Assembly: GCA_036383895.1 (NCBI GenBank)
Contig: DASVNK010000053.1
Span: 62,001-126,000, forward strand
Length of the DNA: 64,000 nt
Source: DASVNK01 sp036383895
GTDB taxonomy: Bacteria; Verrucomicrobiota; Verrucomicrobiia; Limisphaerales; SXQI01
Direction: 5' to 3'
Below the pieces are notes generated by a model, which did no database searches, was not told where the DNA came from, and worked only from the letters and a program-made list of their open reading frames with translations. The translations under genes were made by a program, and so were the position numbers. This document shows, piece by piece, positions 8,677 to 18,494 of this stretch (position 1 is its first letter; each line of letters begins with the position of its first letter).

Positions 8677-8736
8677 TAATAAGCGTTAAAAAGCGTTAAA
8701 TCAGGTACTTTCGAGGGGAAAGTCAACATTTTGGCG
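8677..8736. repeat. Intergenic direct repeat, copy 2
   Basis: Second copy of the element at 8491. It has an extra AAGCGTTAA unit, then CAGGTACTT, a variable spacer and AAAGTCAACATTTTGGCG. It is followed by GAACCACTAATGGACACGAA, which resembles the degenerate tandem-type sequence common between genes in Verrucomicrobiota. Confidence 0.7.
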
Positions 8737-9236
8737 TCCGTTAACGGCGAACCACTAATGGACACGAATAAACACCAATCCTGAGAAAGGCAGGATTCTT
8801 CTGTGTTGGTCCGTGGCGATCGGCGGTCCGGCGTTTTCATAGTTGTGTCGTCCTTTCGTTTTCTGCCGGGAGAAGAATTGGGCGTGGGCACACTTCGGGT
8901 GTGCTTGTTTTTCGGGGGTGAATGGAAAGTCGCTTCCGAGCGAGGTTCTATTCAACCACGGGCCGTTCTCTCAGGCGAGGTTATTTTGGCAGTTTTGGGG
9001 TTGGGAAGCAAGGGAGGATTTACCACAGGTCAGAATTGATAGGAGTTTTGTCGCTTTGCGGCACGGGCGCAGAGAACAGGGAGGAGAGAAGGAGCAATTT
9101 ACCACGAGGGATGAAGGGCGCGAAGCGGGGAACGATTGCCCATTTCTGCTTGAAGGAAAAGAGGCAAGGTGATCGCGTGGAGTAGCAGGGTCCATTCGCG
9201 GTTGCGAAGTTCTGAGCGTTTCCCTAGCCTCTGGCC

Positions 9237-12200
9237 GTGCAATCCACTGTTCCCAAGCTCGTTGCGTTGTGCTGCCTGATATTCTCAGCCGTTGCCGATC
9301 AGCCGCTCACACTGAAGTGGCGGTTTGAGCATCCTTTTCCGAGCGCTTCTTCTCCGTGGGACGGTTATTCTCGGAGACTCCACGTTCATGATCCGCAGTC
9401 CCTGACCTTCATTTATCAGTCCCGCAGTGATGCCGTCGTTATTGATCGACTCACTTCAACCGGGAGTCAGGTGTGGCACCGTGAATTTCAGTTTCTTACC
9501 AACGGCGGTTTTTTCCTCCGCGGAAGCGCGGTCACTCCTGCAGGCAAGATCATCCTTGCCGGCACTCGTGAAGGGAGTGGGGTTGGGGACGCGTCCGAGG
9601 ATGCGCATGTGATCCAACTTGACGCGTCTGGGAACGAGGAGTGGCGTCATCGGTTCGTTGACGGGCTGGAACGGAATTTCGCCCAGCAACTATTCGTCGA
9701 CAACCAAAACAACGTTTATTTAGGGGCTTCCAAAAACTGGGAATTCTTTGTCGCAAAACTTTCGTCGAGCGGCTCTCTGCTGTGGGAAACGAATTTACCG
9801 TCGATCAATGGCAATTCGAACGGAGGGGCTTACTCTTTAGCGCTGCACCCGAACGGCGGCCTTTACGCAGTTGACCGCAACCGCTTGATTCGGCTCACCA
9901 CCGAGGGCGAGGTGGTTTGGGAGAAGCCGACGCCCGCGATTCAAGACACGATTCGCATCGGGCCATCTGGTGCATTGTTCCTGGGCATGCGTTTTGCGTC
10001 CAACAACGATCCGCAGCCGCTCTCAAAGTTTGATCCAGATGGGAACCATCTGTGGACGGGATTCGGTGGTGATGATTTTGCAATCCTCGCAGACGAGCGT
10101 TACCTGGTAGCGAGTGGGGGCGTGAGTGTGGGAAAGGCTGATGGTTCCGGAGTAGATGACGTCCTCAATGGATTGATCGGCTCAGTCTCGGAGGTCGTGA
10201 AAACGGCGGATAAGCGTCTGTTTGTGTCCGGGTGGGACGGAATTCTGGAGCTTCGTCCTGACCTATCGCGCCTGGCGTTCTATCCAGAGACAAACGATCG
10301 CTACAATCCGGATTCAGTGGTGAGCATTGCGAGCGATGGAACCAATGTGTATCGCTTCGGAGTTTACCGGAGCACAAACAATGTCCTCTGGGCGGAACTA
10401 CGAGCGTGGGGCCCGACGAATTCCGCTGCTCTTCCGAACATTGTCGAACATCCGAATGGTGCAACAATCGTTGCCGGCGAGAACTTCACGACGAGCGTGC
10501 GCGCCGCAGCGACGCCTCCCGAGTTCGGATTATCCTATCAATGGTTCGAGTGGACCTGGCAAAGCTATTACGCCATTCCAGGCGCGACGAACGCGACGTT
10601 ACATTTGACCAATCTCCAGCCCGAATCGCTTTCCATTGCGCGGCCACGGACGTTTTCAGTGCGCGTTTCCAACTCGCTTGGGACGATCTATAGCGGTGAA
10701 GCGGATGTTTGGGTGCACACTGTTCCCAATGCCAAGAATCCGCCTTCGGCGACTCCGTCGCTGGCTTACGAGGGTGACCGCGTGGAATGGCGCGTTACGG
10801 CTACTGCTACCCCGCCGCTCCACATCCAGTGGTATAAGGATTCGGCCCCAATCCCCGGAGCGAATGCCTCTTCATATATCATCACAAACGTCGGACCGGA
10901 ACACCTCGGCCAGTACGGTTTCTCGCTCTCCAACGCTGTGGGACAATCCACCAGCCCACAGACGCCATTCACGAACTTTTTGACGAATGCGTCCATCGAC
11001 GAACTTGGCCAATTGCCCGGGTCTGCATTAGCTTTGCCTCTCCTTCGCAATGATGGAGCTGGCAACATTATCGCGGTGAACACCCGCCCATTGGCGAGTG
11101 GCAGCGAACTGGTCATTTCGAAGTTGGATTCTTCAGGACGTCTGATTTGGAGTACGAACGCAAATTTTCGTGGGAATTCGGTGAACACAACGCCCGCGGA
11201 TGTCCACCAATCACTCGCGTTCAACTCCGCCGGCGATCTGCTATTGGCCGGCTCGTCTCCTGGACAATCGACGCCGCGGGTGCCGGCGATTCTTCGTCTC
11301 AGCGCGAATGGCGATATTCTCGGTGAAATGACCATCGCAACACCGATTTCGCGCATCACTAATCTGAAGGTGGCAAGTTCCGGGGATATATTCGTGAGCG
11401 GTGTTTTGCAGGAAGGCTCCGCCTATTACGTCCTGATCTGTCTTACACCCGCGGGCCAGGAGAGATGGTCCAGACGCGTGCCGGCCACCGTTCCGTTTGC
11501 AACGATGCAACTGACTGCTCCCACCGAATTCGACAGCGCAGGCAATATCCTCTTCGCTGCACCGGGCGCGCGCCAGATATATAGCTTCAACAGTCAGGGC
11601 TCTACAAATTGGAGCACTCCACTTCATGGATTCACGGCGTTCGACTTGGAACGAGCGCCGGACGGCACCTTTTACCTGAGCGGGCTTGATACTAACCGCC
11701 CTGCGCTCATGCGGATCACCGACCGGGGCGCGAGAAATTTCAGGTATTTACCGCACCTCAGCACGGCCATCGGCACCGATCTGCAGATTGATCCGGCGGG
11801 AGCAATTTATTATCTCGCGGCTACATCGGCGAGCGCTGGAGTGCGCCCGACGCTCTCACGCCTCCACACAAACGGGACGCCGGTTTGGTGCGCATCGTTT
11901 TTCTCGGAGGTGGAGCCAGCTTTCTCGTTTGCGAAGGATTCGATCTTAGTGGCGAGTTCGCACAGCCGCATGCAGGAAGCGGGCGTGATGAAACTCGACA
12001 CGAACGGCGTTCGACGCTGGATTCGCAGTGTGCCTTTTGGCGGGCAGCCGATGCTAGCGCTCGCGAACGATTCGGTGGTATTCGCGACCGCGTTTACGGG
12101 CACGCTCAACATTCCGCTATTCCGGATCGAAGATCGTGAAGCTGCGGAAATTCGCGAGGCCGCGGCAGTGATTACCCAGTTTGTTCAGAACAGTTCTCCA

Positions 12201-12605
12201 CACCTGCTCGTGAGCGCGGTAAATGCGGAACTCCAACGGGTGCGTTGGTCACGATCTACCACGTCAGTACAGAACGGTGTTGGCCACGGGCAAGTCCTTC
12301 AAATTTCGTATGCCAGCCCCTTTTCCGGCTGGCTGGCCGAAGTCACGATACCCGGCGCCGTTCTGGTCACGCCGGATTTTTTCCCTGTGCCCACGCCGAT
12401 TCTCCTCACGCCTCGAAGGCCTGAAACGGGAGGATACGGAATCGGCGTCCACGGCCGCCCGAACACACAATTTATCCTGGAAAGTTCGGTGGACCTGCGA
12501 ACCTGGTCGTATTACACGGACGGATATATAGACCAAACCGCGTCATCCACCGTGACAGTGAATCCGCCGCAGTTGCAACAATTCTTCAGGGTGATGTATA
12601 GGTGA
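9237..12605 (+). CDS. Large exported propeller and Ig-like protein with terminal FFR module
   Basis: The 1122 residues start at a GTG (9237) with a signal peptide (hydrophobic core about 6-20). Residues about 25-390 are propeller-like repeats (L-D-x-x-G-x-x-x-W motifs such as LDASGNEEWRHRF). Two Ig-like domains follow (about 400-500 and 505-585, with SYQWFEW and IQWYKD). A second propeller-like stretch (about 590-990) repeats the LD-x-G-x-x-x-W pattern. The last 45 residues (ILESSVDLRTWSYY ... QFFRVMYR) are the terminal module shared by other exported proteins here. Function is not recognisable; surface or extracellular binding is a guess. It is flanked by gene-free repeat regions on both sides and looks monocistronic. 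Confidence 0.85.
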   Translation: MQSTVPKLVALCCLIFSAVADQPLTLKWRFEHPFPSASSPWDGYSRRLHVHDPQSLTFIYQSRSDAVVIDRLTSTGSQVWHREFQFLTNGGFFLRGSAVTPAGKIILAGTREGSGVGDASEDAHVIQLDASGNEEWRHRFVDGLERNFAQQLFVDNQNNVYLGASKNWEFFVAKLSSSGSLLWETNLPSINGNSNGGAYSLALHPNGGLYAVDRNRLIRLTTEGEVVWEKPTPAIQDTIRIGPSGALFLGMRFASNNDPQPLSKFDPDGNHLWTGFGGDDFAILADERYLVASGGVSVGKADGSGVDDVLNGLIGSVSEVVKTADKRLFVSGWDGILELRPDLSRLAFYPETNDRYNPDSVVSIASDGTNVYRFGVYRSTNNVLWAELRAWGPTNSAALPNIVEHPNGATIVAGENFTTSVRAAATPPEFGLSYQWFEWTWQSYYAIPGATNATLHLTNLQPESLSIARPRTFSVRVSNSLGTIYSGEADVWVHTVPNAKNPPSATPSLAYEGDRVEWRVTATATPPLHIQWYKDSAPIPGANASSYIITNVGPEHLGQYGFSLSNAVGQSTSPQTPFTNFLTNASIDELGQLPGSALALPLLRNDGAGNIIAVNTRPLASGSELVISKLDSSGRLIWSTNANFRGNSVNTTPADVHQSLAFNSAGDLLLAGSSPGQSTPRVPAILRLSANGDILGEMTIATPISRITNLKVASSGDIFVSGVLQEGSAYYVLICLTPAGQERWSRRVPATVPFATMQLTAPTEFDSAGNILFAAPGARQIYSFNSQGSTNWSTPLHGFTAFDLERAPDGTFYLSGLDTNRPALMRITDRGARNFRYLPHLSTAIGTDLQIDPAGAIYYLAATSASAGVRPTLSRLHTNGTPVWCASFFSEVEPAFSFAKDSILVASSHSRMQEAGVMKLDTNGVRRWIRSVPFGGQPMLALANDSVVFATAFTGTLNIPLFRIEDREAAEIREAAAVITQFVQNSSPHLLVSAVNAELQRVRWSRSTTSVQNGVGHGQVLQISYASPFSGWLAEVTIPGAVLVTPDFFPVPTPILLTPRRPETGGYGIGVHGRPNTQFILESSVDLRTWSYYTDGYIDQTASSTVTVNPPQLQQFFRVMYR

Positions 12606-13100
12606 GTGCCTAGTGCCCTAAGATTAAAGTTTCGCTGACGGAGTAATTGAACAGGGGTGTTGTGGGATGTGAAGCTTGGTCTTTCGCGAATGGAGGTGTT
12701 CTAATTGCTTTGAAGGGGATGGGAAGTGCTGAGTTGGGAGTTGGGGAGAACGGGAGAGATGGGAGGCGGAGTTTTGAGTTCTTAATTTTTTAGTTTTGAG
12801 TTGTGGGAAAGAGGGCTGCACAGGTGGGACTGGGTCGGAACCCACGAAATGGGCGATAAAGCAATGGGCGATGGGCGATAAAAAAAGAGGCTCTACGTAG
12901 CGTCGCGCCACCGGTCCAGAGCTGCACAAGTGGGACTCTCGAAAGCCAGTACGGATAAATAGTCTGGTGCTTCGCGCCCGGCTCGCCCCTCCGCAAAATA
13001 AAAAAGCTCGGGCGGAGCCTCGCGCCACCGATCTAGAGCTCCGCAGCAGCGTCGCGCCACCGTTCGTTTCCGGGAGGCGGCGCGCTGGGACAGACGCGCC
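12606..13100. other. Gene-free region with dispersed short repeats
   Basis: No credible gene. CTGCACARGTGGGACT occurs twice (12816-12831 and 12922-12937). CGTCGCGCCACCGGTCCAGA (12901) recurs as CTCGCGCCACCGATCTAGA (about 13019) and CGTCGCGCCACCGTT (13050), and a related GTCGCGCCACCCGGCCAGA lies at 39031, 26 kb away. ATGGGCGATA units are also repeated near 12850-12880. These look like remnants of a dispersed repeat family. Confidence 0.6.
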
Positions 13101-16100
13101 CTACCTTTTCTTTAGGGATTCGAGGGTGGCTAGGAGTTTTTTCGTTTGTTGGGCGGGGTCGTGCCACCAGTCGGTGGACCAGAGGTGGAGGATGTTCCAG
13201 CCGAGGCCTTCGAGGATGGCCTGGCGGAGTTTGTCGCGGTCGCGGGCGGTGGCGGCGGTGCCGTAGGTGGGGCCGTCGCATTCGATGCCGAGGAGGTAGC
13301 GGGTGGGGTCTTCGGGATGGAGGACGGCGAGGTCGATGCGGTAGCCGGAGCAGCCGACAGCGCGGTGGACTTCGTAGCCCTGGGCGCGGAGGGCGTTTTC
13401 GACGAGTTGTTCGAAGCCGTGGTTGTTGCCGTCGGTGCCGTTGTTAGATGAGGCGCTGGTGTTGGGGGCGTTCTTCGGCGGAGTTAAGGCTTTGGGGCCG
13501 CGTTCGGCGTATTCGAGGAAGTGTTTGAGGTCGCGGACGCCGCGGGCGCGGCTGCGGGTGAGGTCTATGAGGTCGCCGCGGAGGCCGCTGAAGACGAGGA
13601 TTTCGTGTTTGGCGCGGGTGATGGCGACGTTGAGCCGGCGCTCGCCGCCTTCGCGGTTGAGCGGGCCGAAGTTCATGGAGACGGTGCCGGTTTCGTCGAC
13701 GCCGTAACCGATGGAGAAGAGGATGACGTCGCGTTCGTCGCCCTGGACGCTTTCGAGGCTTTTGACGAAGACAGGTTCGCCTTCGACGGGCGGGCCTTCG
13801 CCGAAGTGCGGTTCGATGTCGTGATGTTTGCGGCGTTCTTCATCGAGGAGATTTTCGATGAGTTCCTGCTGAGCCTGGCTGAAGGTGACGACGCCGAAGC
13901 TGCGTTTCTCGCCCTTGGCGCGGAGGCGCTGGACGAGTTCGGTGACGAGGGCGCGGGCTTCTTTGGGGTTGGTGCGGGTGTCGCCTTTGTCGTAACGGGC
14001 GTCGGGCAGATGGACGAAACGAACGCCGCCGAGTTCGGTGTGCGGGGATGGGAAGGTGAGGAGATCGTTCTCGTAGTAATGGCGATTGCTGAAGGCGATG
14101 AGGCCTTCGTGGCGGCTGCGGTAATGCCATTGCAGGCGTTTGTGGCGGAGGCCCTGGGTGAGGAGTTCGTCGAGGATGCTCTCGAGGTCTTCCTGTTCGG
14201 TGAGGGCGAGGGCTTCTTCATCGGCGCTGTCGGTGGAGTTGAAGAAGTTGGTGGGCGGAAGTTGTTTGGGATCGCCGACGACGATGAGTTGGGTGCCGCG
14301 GGCGATGGCGCCGACGGAATCCCAGACGGGAATTTGGGAGGCTTCGTCGAAGATGACGAGGTCGAAGGATTTATGGGAGGCCTCGAGATATTGCGCGACG
14401 GAGAGCGGGCTCATGAGGACGCAGGGCTTGAGGCGCGGGAGGAGTTGCGGGATGCGATTGAGGAGCTGGCGGACGGCGATGTGGCCGGTTTTCTTGGCGA
14501 CTTCCTTGCGGAGGAAACCGAGTTCGGCGGCGAGGGATTCGTCGTCGAGTTGTTCGCGGGGGATCTTGGCGCAGAGGCGGGCGCGGATGACTTCGCGGAC
14601 GAGTTCGCTGACTTTTTCGTCGAGCTTGCGGAAACGTTCGATGCGTTCCTCGTGTTCGGGGCCGAAGAATTCGCGGAGGGTTTGCTCGGTCTCGATGATG
14701 GCGAAGAGGAGCGCGCGGCGGAAACTGCGTTCGAAAAGATCTTTGAGATCGAGGGAAGTGCCGTCGAAGGATTCGAGGCGCGCGATGATGGGGCCGAGGC
14801 CGAGGGATTCGGCTTCGTGACGGGCCTTCTGCCAGGAGGTCCAAGAACGGAGATGGGTCCAGGAACCGATGATGGCGGTGAAGGTTTGGGATTGGGCGGA
14901 GAGGAAGTCGGGCTCGGCTGCGAGTGGTTCGCGATGGAGACAAACTTCGGTGGCGGAGGCTTCGGAAGCGATGGCGTAGGTGCGGTGCGCTTCGCGGAAG
15001 GTCTTGAGGAGATTAACGGCGTGGCCGGCGGAGGAGAGGCCCTGGCCTTGTTGGAAGATCTGCAGGAGCGCCGGGCGGAAACGATCGAGCCAGGTGGGAT
15101 CGGCTTCGGCGAATTCGGTGATGCGGGCGTGCAGGGCGTCGGCCCAGAGGCGGACTTGCTCGAGGGTTTCGGCGCTGATGGTGCCGTCCGACCAGAGTTG
15201 GCCGAGGAGCGCGGCGATTTTGGGCGCGGCGGAATCGAGGGCGGCGTTCACTTTTTTGAGGCGAACGGCGCTGGACATGAGGTCGGAGACTTTTTCTTTT
15301 TGGAGGAGGATTTTGTTGGCGCGACGAGTACCGCCAGTTTTGCGGAGGGTGGTGCGGAGTTCGCGGCGGACCGAGGTGCTGCGGAACCATTTCACCGGGA
15401 AGGATGACTCCTGGCCGGTGCTCCATTTGTCCTGGAGTTTGCGGAGGTCGAGGTCGAGGAGGGCGCCTTCGTCGAAATGTTTGACTGCGCCGTGGAGTTT
15501 TTCGCGTTCGTCGAGGAGGGCGACCCAGCCGGACATTTCTTTGGAGAGCTGGGACCAGGAGAGGTTGCGCGAATCGTCGAGGGGACTTTCGAGAATGACT
15601 TCGAGCATGGTGTGGTCGACGGGAACGCTGGCGAGGAGCGTTTCGGCGAGGGCATCGAGACGGGTCAGATCGGCGGCGGTGAGAGTGCGATCGAAATTGA
15701 GCCAGCGGCAGAGTTCGCGAGCGGCGGTGTTGACGTGCTCGATGTGTTTGGTGAGGTCGCGGGTTTGTTCGAGGGTGCGTTCGGCCCAGGCGGGGGACCA
15801 TTCCTGGCGGCGAACGAAACGGAGCGGATGCGTGGTGAGGTTGCCGAGGGGGCGCCAGCGTTCCTGGAGAGTGGCGACGATTTCGCGGGCGCGGGTTAGC
15901 GTTTCGGCGTCCGTTTCGGTGATGTTGGGCCAGGTGGTAAATTGGACGGTTTCCTCGCCGTGGCGCGGGAGCAGATAATCGAAGCAATCGTAGGCGCTGA
16001 GGCCGCAGGAATATTTTTTGTGGAGCGCGCGGGAATAGCCGTTAAGCGAGGCGCGGATTTTTTCGAGATCGGCGGATTTGCGCTCCCAATCCGAGCCGTT

Positions 16101-18494
16101 TGTCTCGGCTATGAACTTGAGACTTTGTTCGAACTGGCGAAGCACTTCGCCTTTGCCGGATTTATTGGAGTGGAGTTCCAGGCAGAAAGGTTCCAGGCCT
16201 TCTTCCTTGAGGCGGCGATGGACGACGTCGAGCGCGGCGCGTTTTTCGGCGACGAAGAGAACGCGTTTACCGAGCGCGAGGCAGTGCGCGATAATGTTGG
16301 TGATGGTTTGCGATTTGCCGGTGCCGGGAGGGCCTTCCAGGACGAAGTCGTGTCCGGCGCCGGCGGCCGCGACGGCGGCAAGCTGGGAAGAGTCGGCGCT
16401 GCGCGGGCAGAAAATTTCGTCGGGACGAAATTGGTCGTCGAGTTGCGGGGGCTTCACGTCTTCCGGCGGATTGGGATACGGCATGCCGGCTTCGTGAACG
16501 AGATGGCGGACGACGCGATTTTCGGTGAGCGCGTCGAGGCGATCGTTGAGATCTTTCCAGAGGAGAAATTTCGTGAAGGAAAATTGGCCGAGCCAAACTT
16601 CGGATTTCACTTCCCAACCGGGGAGATCGCGGACGGCTTCGCGGAAGAGCTGGAAGACCTGGGCCATATTTACGCCGTTCTCGTCTCCGGGGAGCGGGTC
16701 GAGGCCGGGGATTTCTTTTTGGAATTGCTGACGGAGCATTTCCATCAACGTGACGTTGAGGCGGGCGTCTTCGTCGAGGCGGCGGAGAACGAAACCTTCG
16801 AGGATGGATTTACGTTTCAGTTCGACGGGGACGAGGAGGAGCGGGGCGCGCATGACGCGGTCGCTGTGTTCGGATTCGCGCCACTCGAGGACGCCGACGG
16901 CGGCGAAAAGGGTGTTGGCGCCGTTTTCCTCGATGGAGAGGCGAGCGGCGCGATAGAGATCGGTGAGGGACTTGGTGTGCTCGGGCTCCTCGAGATCGGT
17001 GCGGAGGCGGCGTTGCGCGACTTCGCCCTTGAGGAATTCACGGAGCCATTCGGCTTTTTGTTTTTCGGTGTAGATGTTTGCGTTTCGAGGATCGCTTGAG
17101 CCGACCATTTTCGGCTTCGGTTGAATCGAAAGCTCGTTGTCCAATTCGAATTCCATCTGCTCGGGGGAGGAGTGCAGAATTGGAATGGTGCTTTTGTTCG
17201 CTTTGAAATTGAGCAGGCGATTGCGGACGCTGAGATCGAGGAGGCGGCTTTTCCATTGGTCGATGCGGGAGAGGGCACGGGGTTTGGGCGCGGTGGATTG
17301 TTCGGAGGATTCGCCCTGAAGTGTGGTGGATGGCTTCTCGGGAGATTGGGCGTCGCTGATTTTTGCGGATTCTTCGGAAGGAGTGGTTGGCGCGGCTGTG
17401 TGGAGTAGCGGTTGAATGCGTGAAATGCGGGCGCGGCGAACATCCAGCGCGAGGCGGAATGGGAGAGCAGTGGTGAGATGCGGTTTCGCATCATTTTCGC
17501 CATCCTGCATCGAGCTCGCAGAATCGGAAGCGAGCCTGCTGGTCTCGATCACGCTGAGCACTTCCAACTCGACCATCTTGCGAATGCGCTGGAGATCGTC
17601 GATCGCGGGTTCCTCCAGCGTGCGGTCTTCGAGCCAGCAGCCGGTGTAAGTATGTCCCTGGTGAATCAATATGAGCGGATGCAAACCGGCGCGCTCGCAA
17701 CAAGCGGAGAAAAGCAGCGCGAGATCGAGGCAGGTTCCGAATTTGTCCTCAACGACGTCCGAAGGGAAGCGCACCTTCTGTCCCGAATTCTCGAAGTCGG
17801 CCGGGGGCGACATGTAGCGGATGCCGGACTGCGCGATGGCTTTGTAAATCGCGGCGACCTGTTCCCAAGCGCGCTTGCGGCTTTTGTCCTCGTAACCATT
17901 GAATTCTGGACGGCGCGTATTCTCACCGAGGATTTTCGAGGCGCGCGAAAGGACTGCTTTAACGCAGGGATCGTCGGGCAAAACAAACGCGGCGAGAATT
18001 TCCGGCAACGAGGCCAAACCGCACCACTCGTTCATCGGAAGAAGGGTGATTGACTCCGACTTCTGGCCGATAACGTGATCGCCTTCGAGCACTTCAACGT
18101 GCAGGAAACCGGTGACTGGTTCGGTCAATTCCTCGAGAAACGAGCGGCTCAGTTTCAAGTCGAGCGGACCGACTTTGAATTCACCTTCCGCATCGAGACT
18201 CTGGATGTGCAGTTCGACTGGTTCCGCGAAGGCAGGCTCCGTGCGGAGAGAAACTCTCAGTTCCTTTCGGGGAAGATTGCCGTTGCGCACGACGAGTTCG
18301 CGCAGCACCGGGATGGAGTTCTGCTGAAAGGCATAGTTGATCGCGGGGTCATACGTGAAGGTGATGCGGATACTCGCTGGCTCCGCAGCACCACCGCTTC
18401 GTTTCTCCCTGGCGGCGGGCTGGGTTCTCTTTTGGTTGGGTGCGATGCGACGCGAAGCAATTCCTTTAGCAGGCTGTGACAGGACGGTGCTCAT
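13101..18494 (-). CDS. Giant DUF4011 / SF1 helicase / PD-(D/E)XK nuclease protein (Hhe-like defence candidate)
   Basis: About 1797 residues from the ATG at 18494 (a TTG 9 bp upstream is less likely). Positions below are rough. A transglutaminase-like domain lies at about 220-310 (GTCLDLALLFSACC and GHTYTG give Cys and His). A Ser/Pro/Thr/Glu-rich linker (370-410) leads to DUF4011 (about 410-620; WKSRLLDLSVRNRLLNF). The SF1 helicase has Walker A GPPGTGKS (near 725), Walker B FDEAS (near 1385), GDPKQLPP, WHYRSRHE (near 1460), VQGDERD and NVAITRAKHE (near 1630). A Vsr/DUF559-like nuclease forms the end (about 1690-1785; GYRIDLAV ... GIECDG). This matches the single-gene Hhe anti-phage type as I remember it. 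No other defence gene adjoins it. Codon use becomes far more C/G-ending after the linker. Confidence 0.88.
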   Translation of the reverse strand: MSTVLSQPAKGIASRRIAPNQKRTQPAAREKRSGGAAEPASIRITFTYDPAINYAFQQNSIPVLRELVVRNGNLPRKELRVSLRTEPAFAEPVELHIQSLDAEGEFKVGPLDLKLSRSFLEELTEPVTGFLHVEVLEGDHVIGQKSESITLLPMNEWCGLASLPEILAAFVLPDDPCVKAVLSRASKILGENTRRPEFNGYEDKSRKRAWEQVAAIYKAIAQSGIRYMSPPADFENSGQKVRFPSDVVEDKFGTCLDLALLFSACCERAGLHPLILIHQGHTYTGCWLEDRTLEEPAIDDLQRIRKMVELEVLSVIETSRLASDSASSMQDGENDAKPHLTTALPFRLALDVRRARISRIQPLLHTAAPTTPSEESAKISDAQSPEKPSTTLQGESSEQSTAPKPRALSRIDQWKSRLLDLSVRNRLLNFKANKSTIPILHSSPEQMEFELDNELSIQPKPKMVGSSDPRNANIYTEKQKAEWLREFLKGEVAQRRLRTDLEEPEHTKSLTDLYRAARLSIEENGANTLFAAVGVLEWRESEHSDRVMRAPLLLVPVELKRKSILEGFVLRRLDEDARLNVTLMEMLRQQFQKEIPGLDPLPGDENGVNMAQVFQLFREAVRDLPGWEVKSEVWLGQFSFTKFLLWKDLNDRLDALTENRVVRHLVHEAGMPYPNPPEDVKPPQLDDQFRPDEIFCPRSADSSQLAAVAAAGAGHDFVLEGPPGTGKSQTITNIIAHCLALGKRVLFVAEKRAALDVVHRRLKEEGLEPFCLELHSNKSGKGEVLRQFEQSLKFIAETNGSDWERKSADLEKIRASLNGYSRALHKKYSCGLSAYDCFDYLLPRHGEETVQFTTWPNITETDAETLTRAREIVATLQERWRPLGNLTTHPLRFVRRQEWSPAWAERTLEQTRDLTKHIEHVNTAARELCRWLNFDRTLTAADLTRLDALAETLLASVPVDHTMLEVILESPLDDSRNLSWSQLSKEMSGWVALLDEREKLHGAVKHFDEGALLDLDLRKLQDKWSTGQESSFPVKWFRSTSVRRELRTTLRKTGGTRRANKILLQKEKVSDLMSSAVRLKKVNAALDSAAPKIAALLGQLWSDGTISAETLEQVRLWADALHARITEFAEADPTWLDRFRPALLQIFQQGQGLSSAGHAVNLLKTFREAHRTYAIASEASATEVCLHREPLAAEPDFLSAQSQTFTAIIGSWTHLRSWTSWQKARHEAESLGLGPIIARLESFDGTSLDLKDLFERSFRRALLFAIIETEQTLREFFGPEHEERIERFRKLDEKVSELVREVIRARLCAKIPREQLDDESLAAELGFLRKEVAKKTGHIAVRQLLNRIPQLLPRLKPCVLMSPLSVAQYLEASHKSFDLVIFDEASQIPVWDSVGAIARGTQLIVVGDPKQLPPTNFFNSTDSADEEALALTEQEDLESILDELLTQGLRHKRLQWHYRSRHEGLIAFSNRHYYENDLLTFPSPHTELGGVRFVHLPDARYDKGDTRTNPKEARALVTELVQRLRAKGEKRSFGVVTFSQAQQELIENLLDEERRKHHDIEPHFGEGPPVEGEPVFVKSLESVQGDERDVILFSIGYGVDETGTVSMNFGPLNREGGERRLNVAITRAKHEILVFSGLRGDLIDLTRSRARGVRDLKHFLEYAERGPKALTPPKNAPNTSASSNNGTDGNNHGFEQLVENALRAQGYEVHRAVGCSGYRIDLAVLHPEDPTRYLLGIECDGPTYGTAATARDRDKLRQAILEGLGWNILHLWSTDWWHDPAQQTKKLLATLESLKKR

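Larger units (their letters stand above)
8273..9236. other. Gene-free intergenic region rich in degenerate repeats
   Basis: Almost 1 kb with no credible gene. Besides the GT tract and the direct repeat pair it holds decayed ACCACGGAATACGCGGATTA-like and TTTACCACAGG / TTACCACGAGG segments. Open frames crossing it are low-complexity and read through the repeats. Confidence 0.6.

Noticed and set aside
7983..8891. Minus-strand open frame of 302 codons through the intergenic repeats
   Set aside because: It overlaps the end of the PAS-AraC gene and its apparent internal repeat (KMLTFP) is just the translation of the two direct repeats.
12624..13028. Minus-strand open frame of 134 codons after the propeller/Ig gene
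   Set aside because: Built on short repeats, with biased Ser/Pro/His/Gln composition and no ribosome binding site.
13521..15407. Long plus-strand open frame of 628 codons opposite the helicase gene
   Set aside because: Its translation is a low-complexity run of Glu, Asp, Gly, Ala and Phe caused by the C/G-ending codons of the real minus-strand gene, whose helicase motifs are intact.
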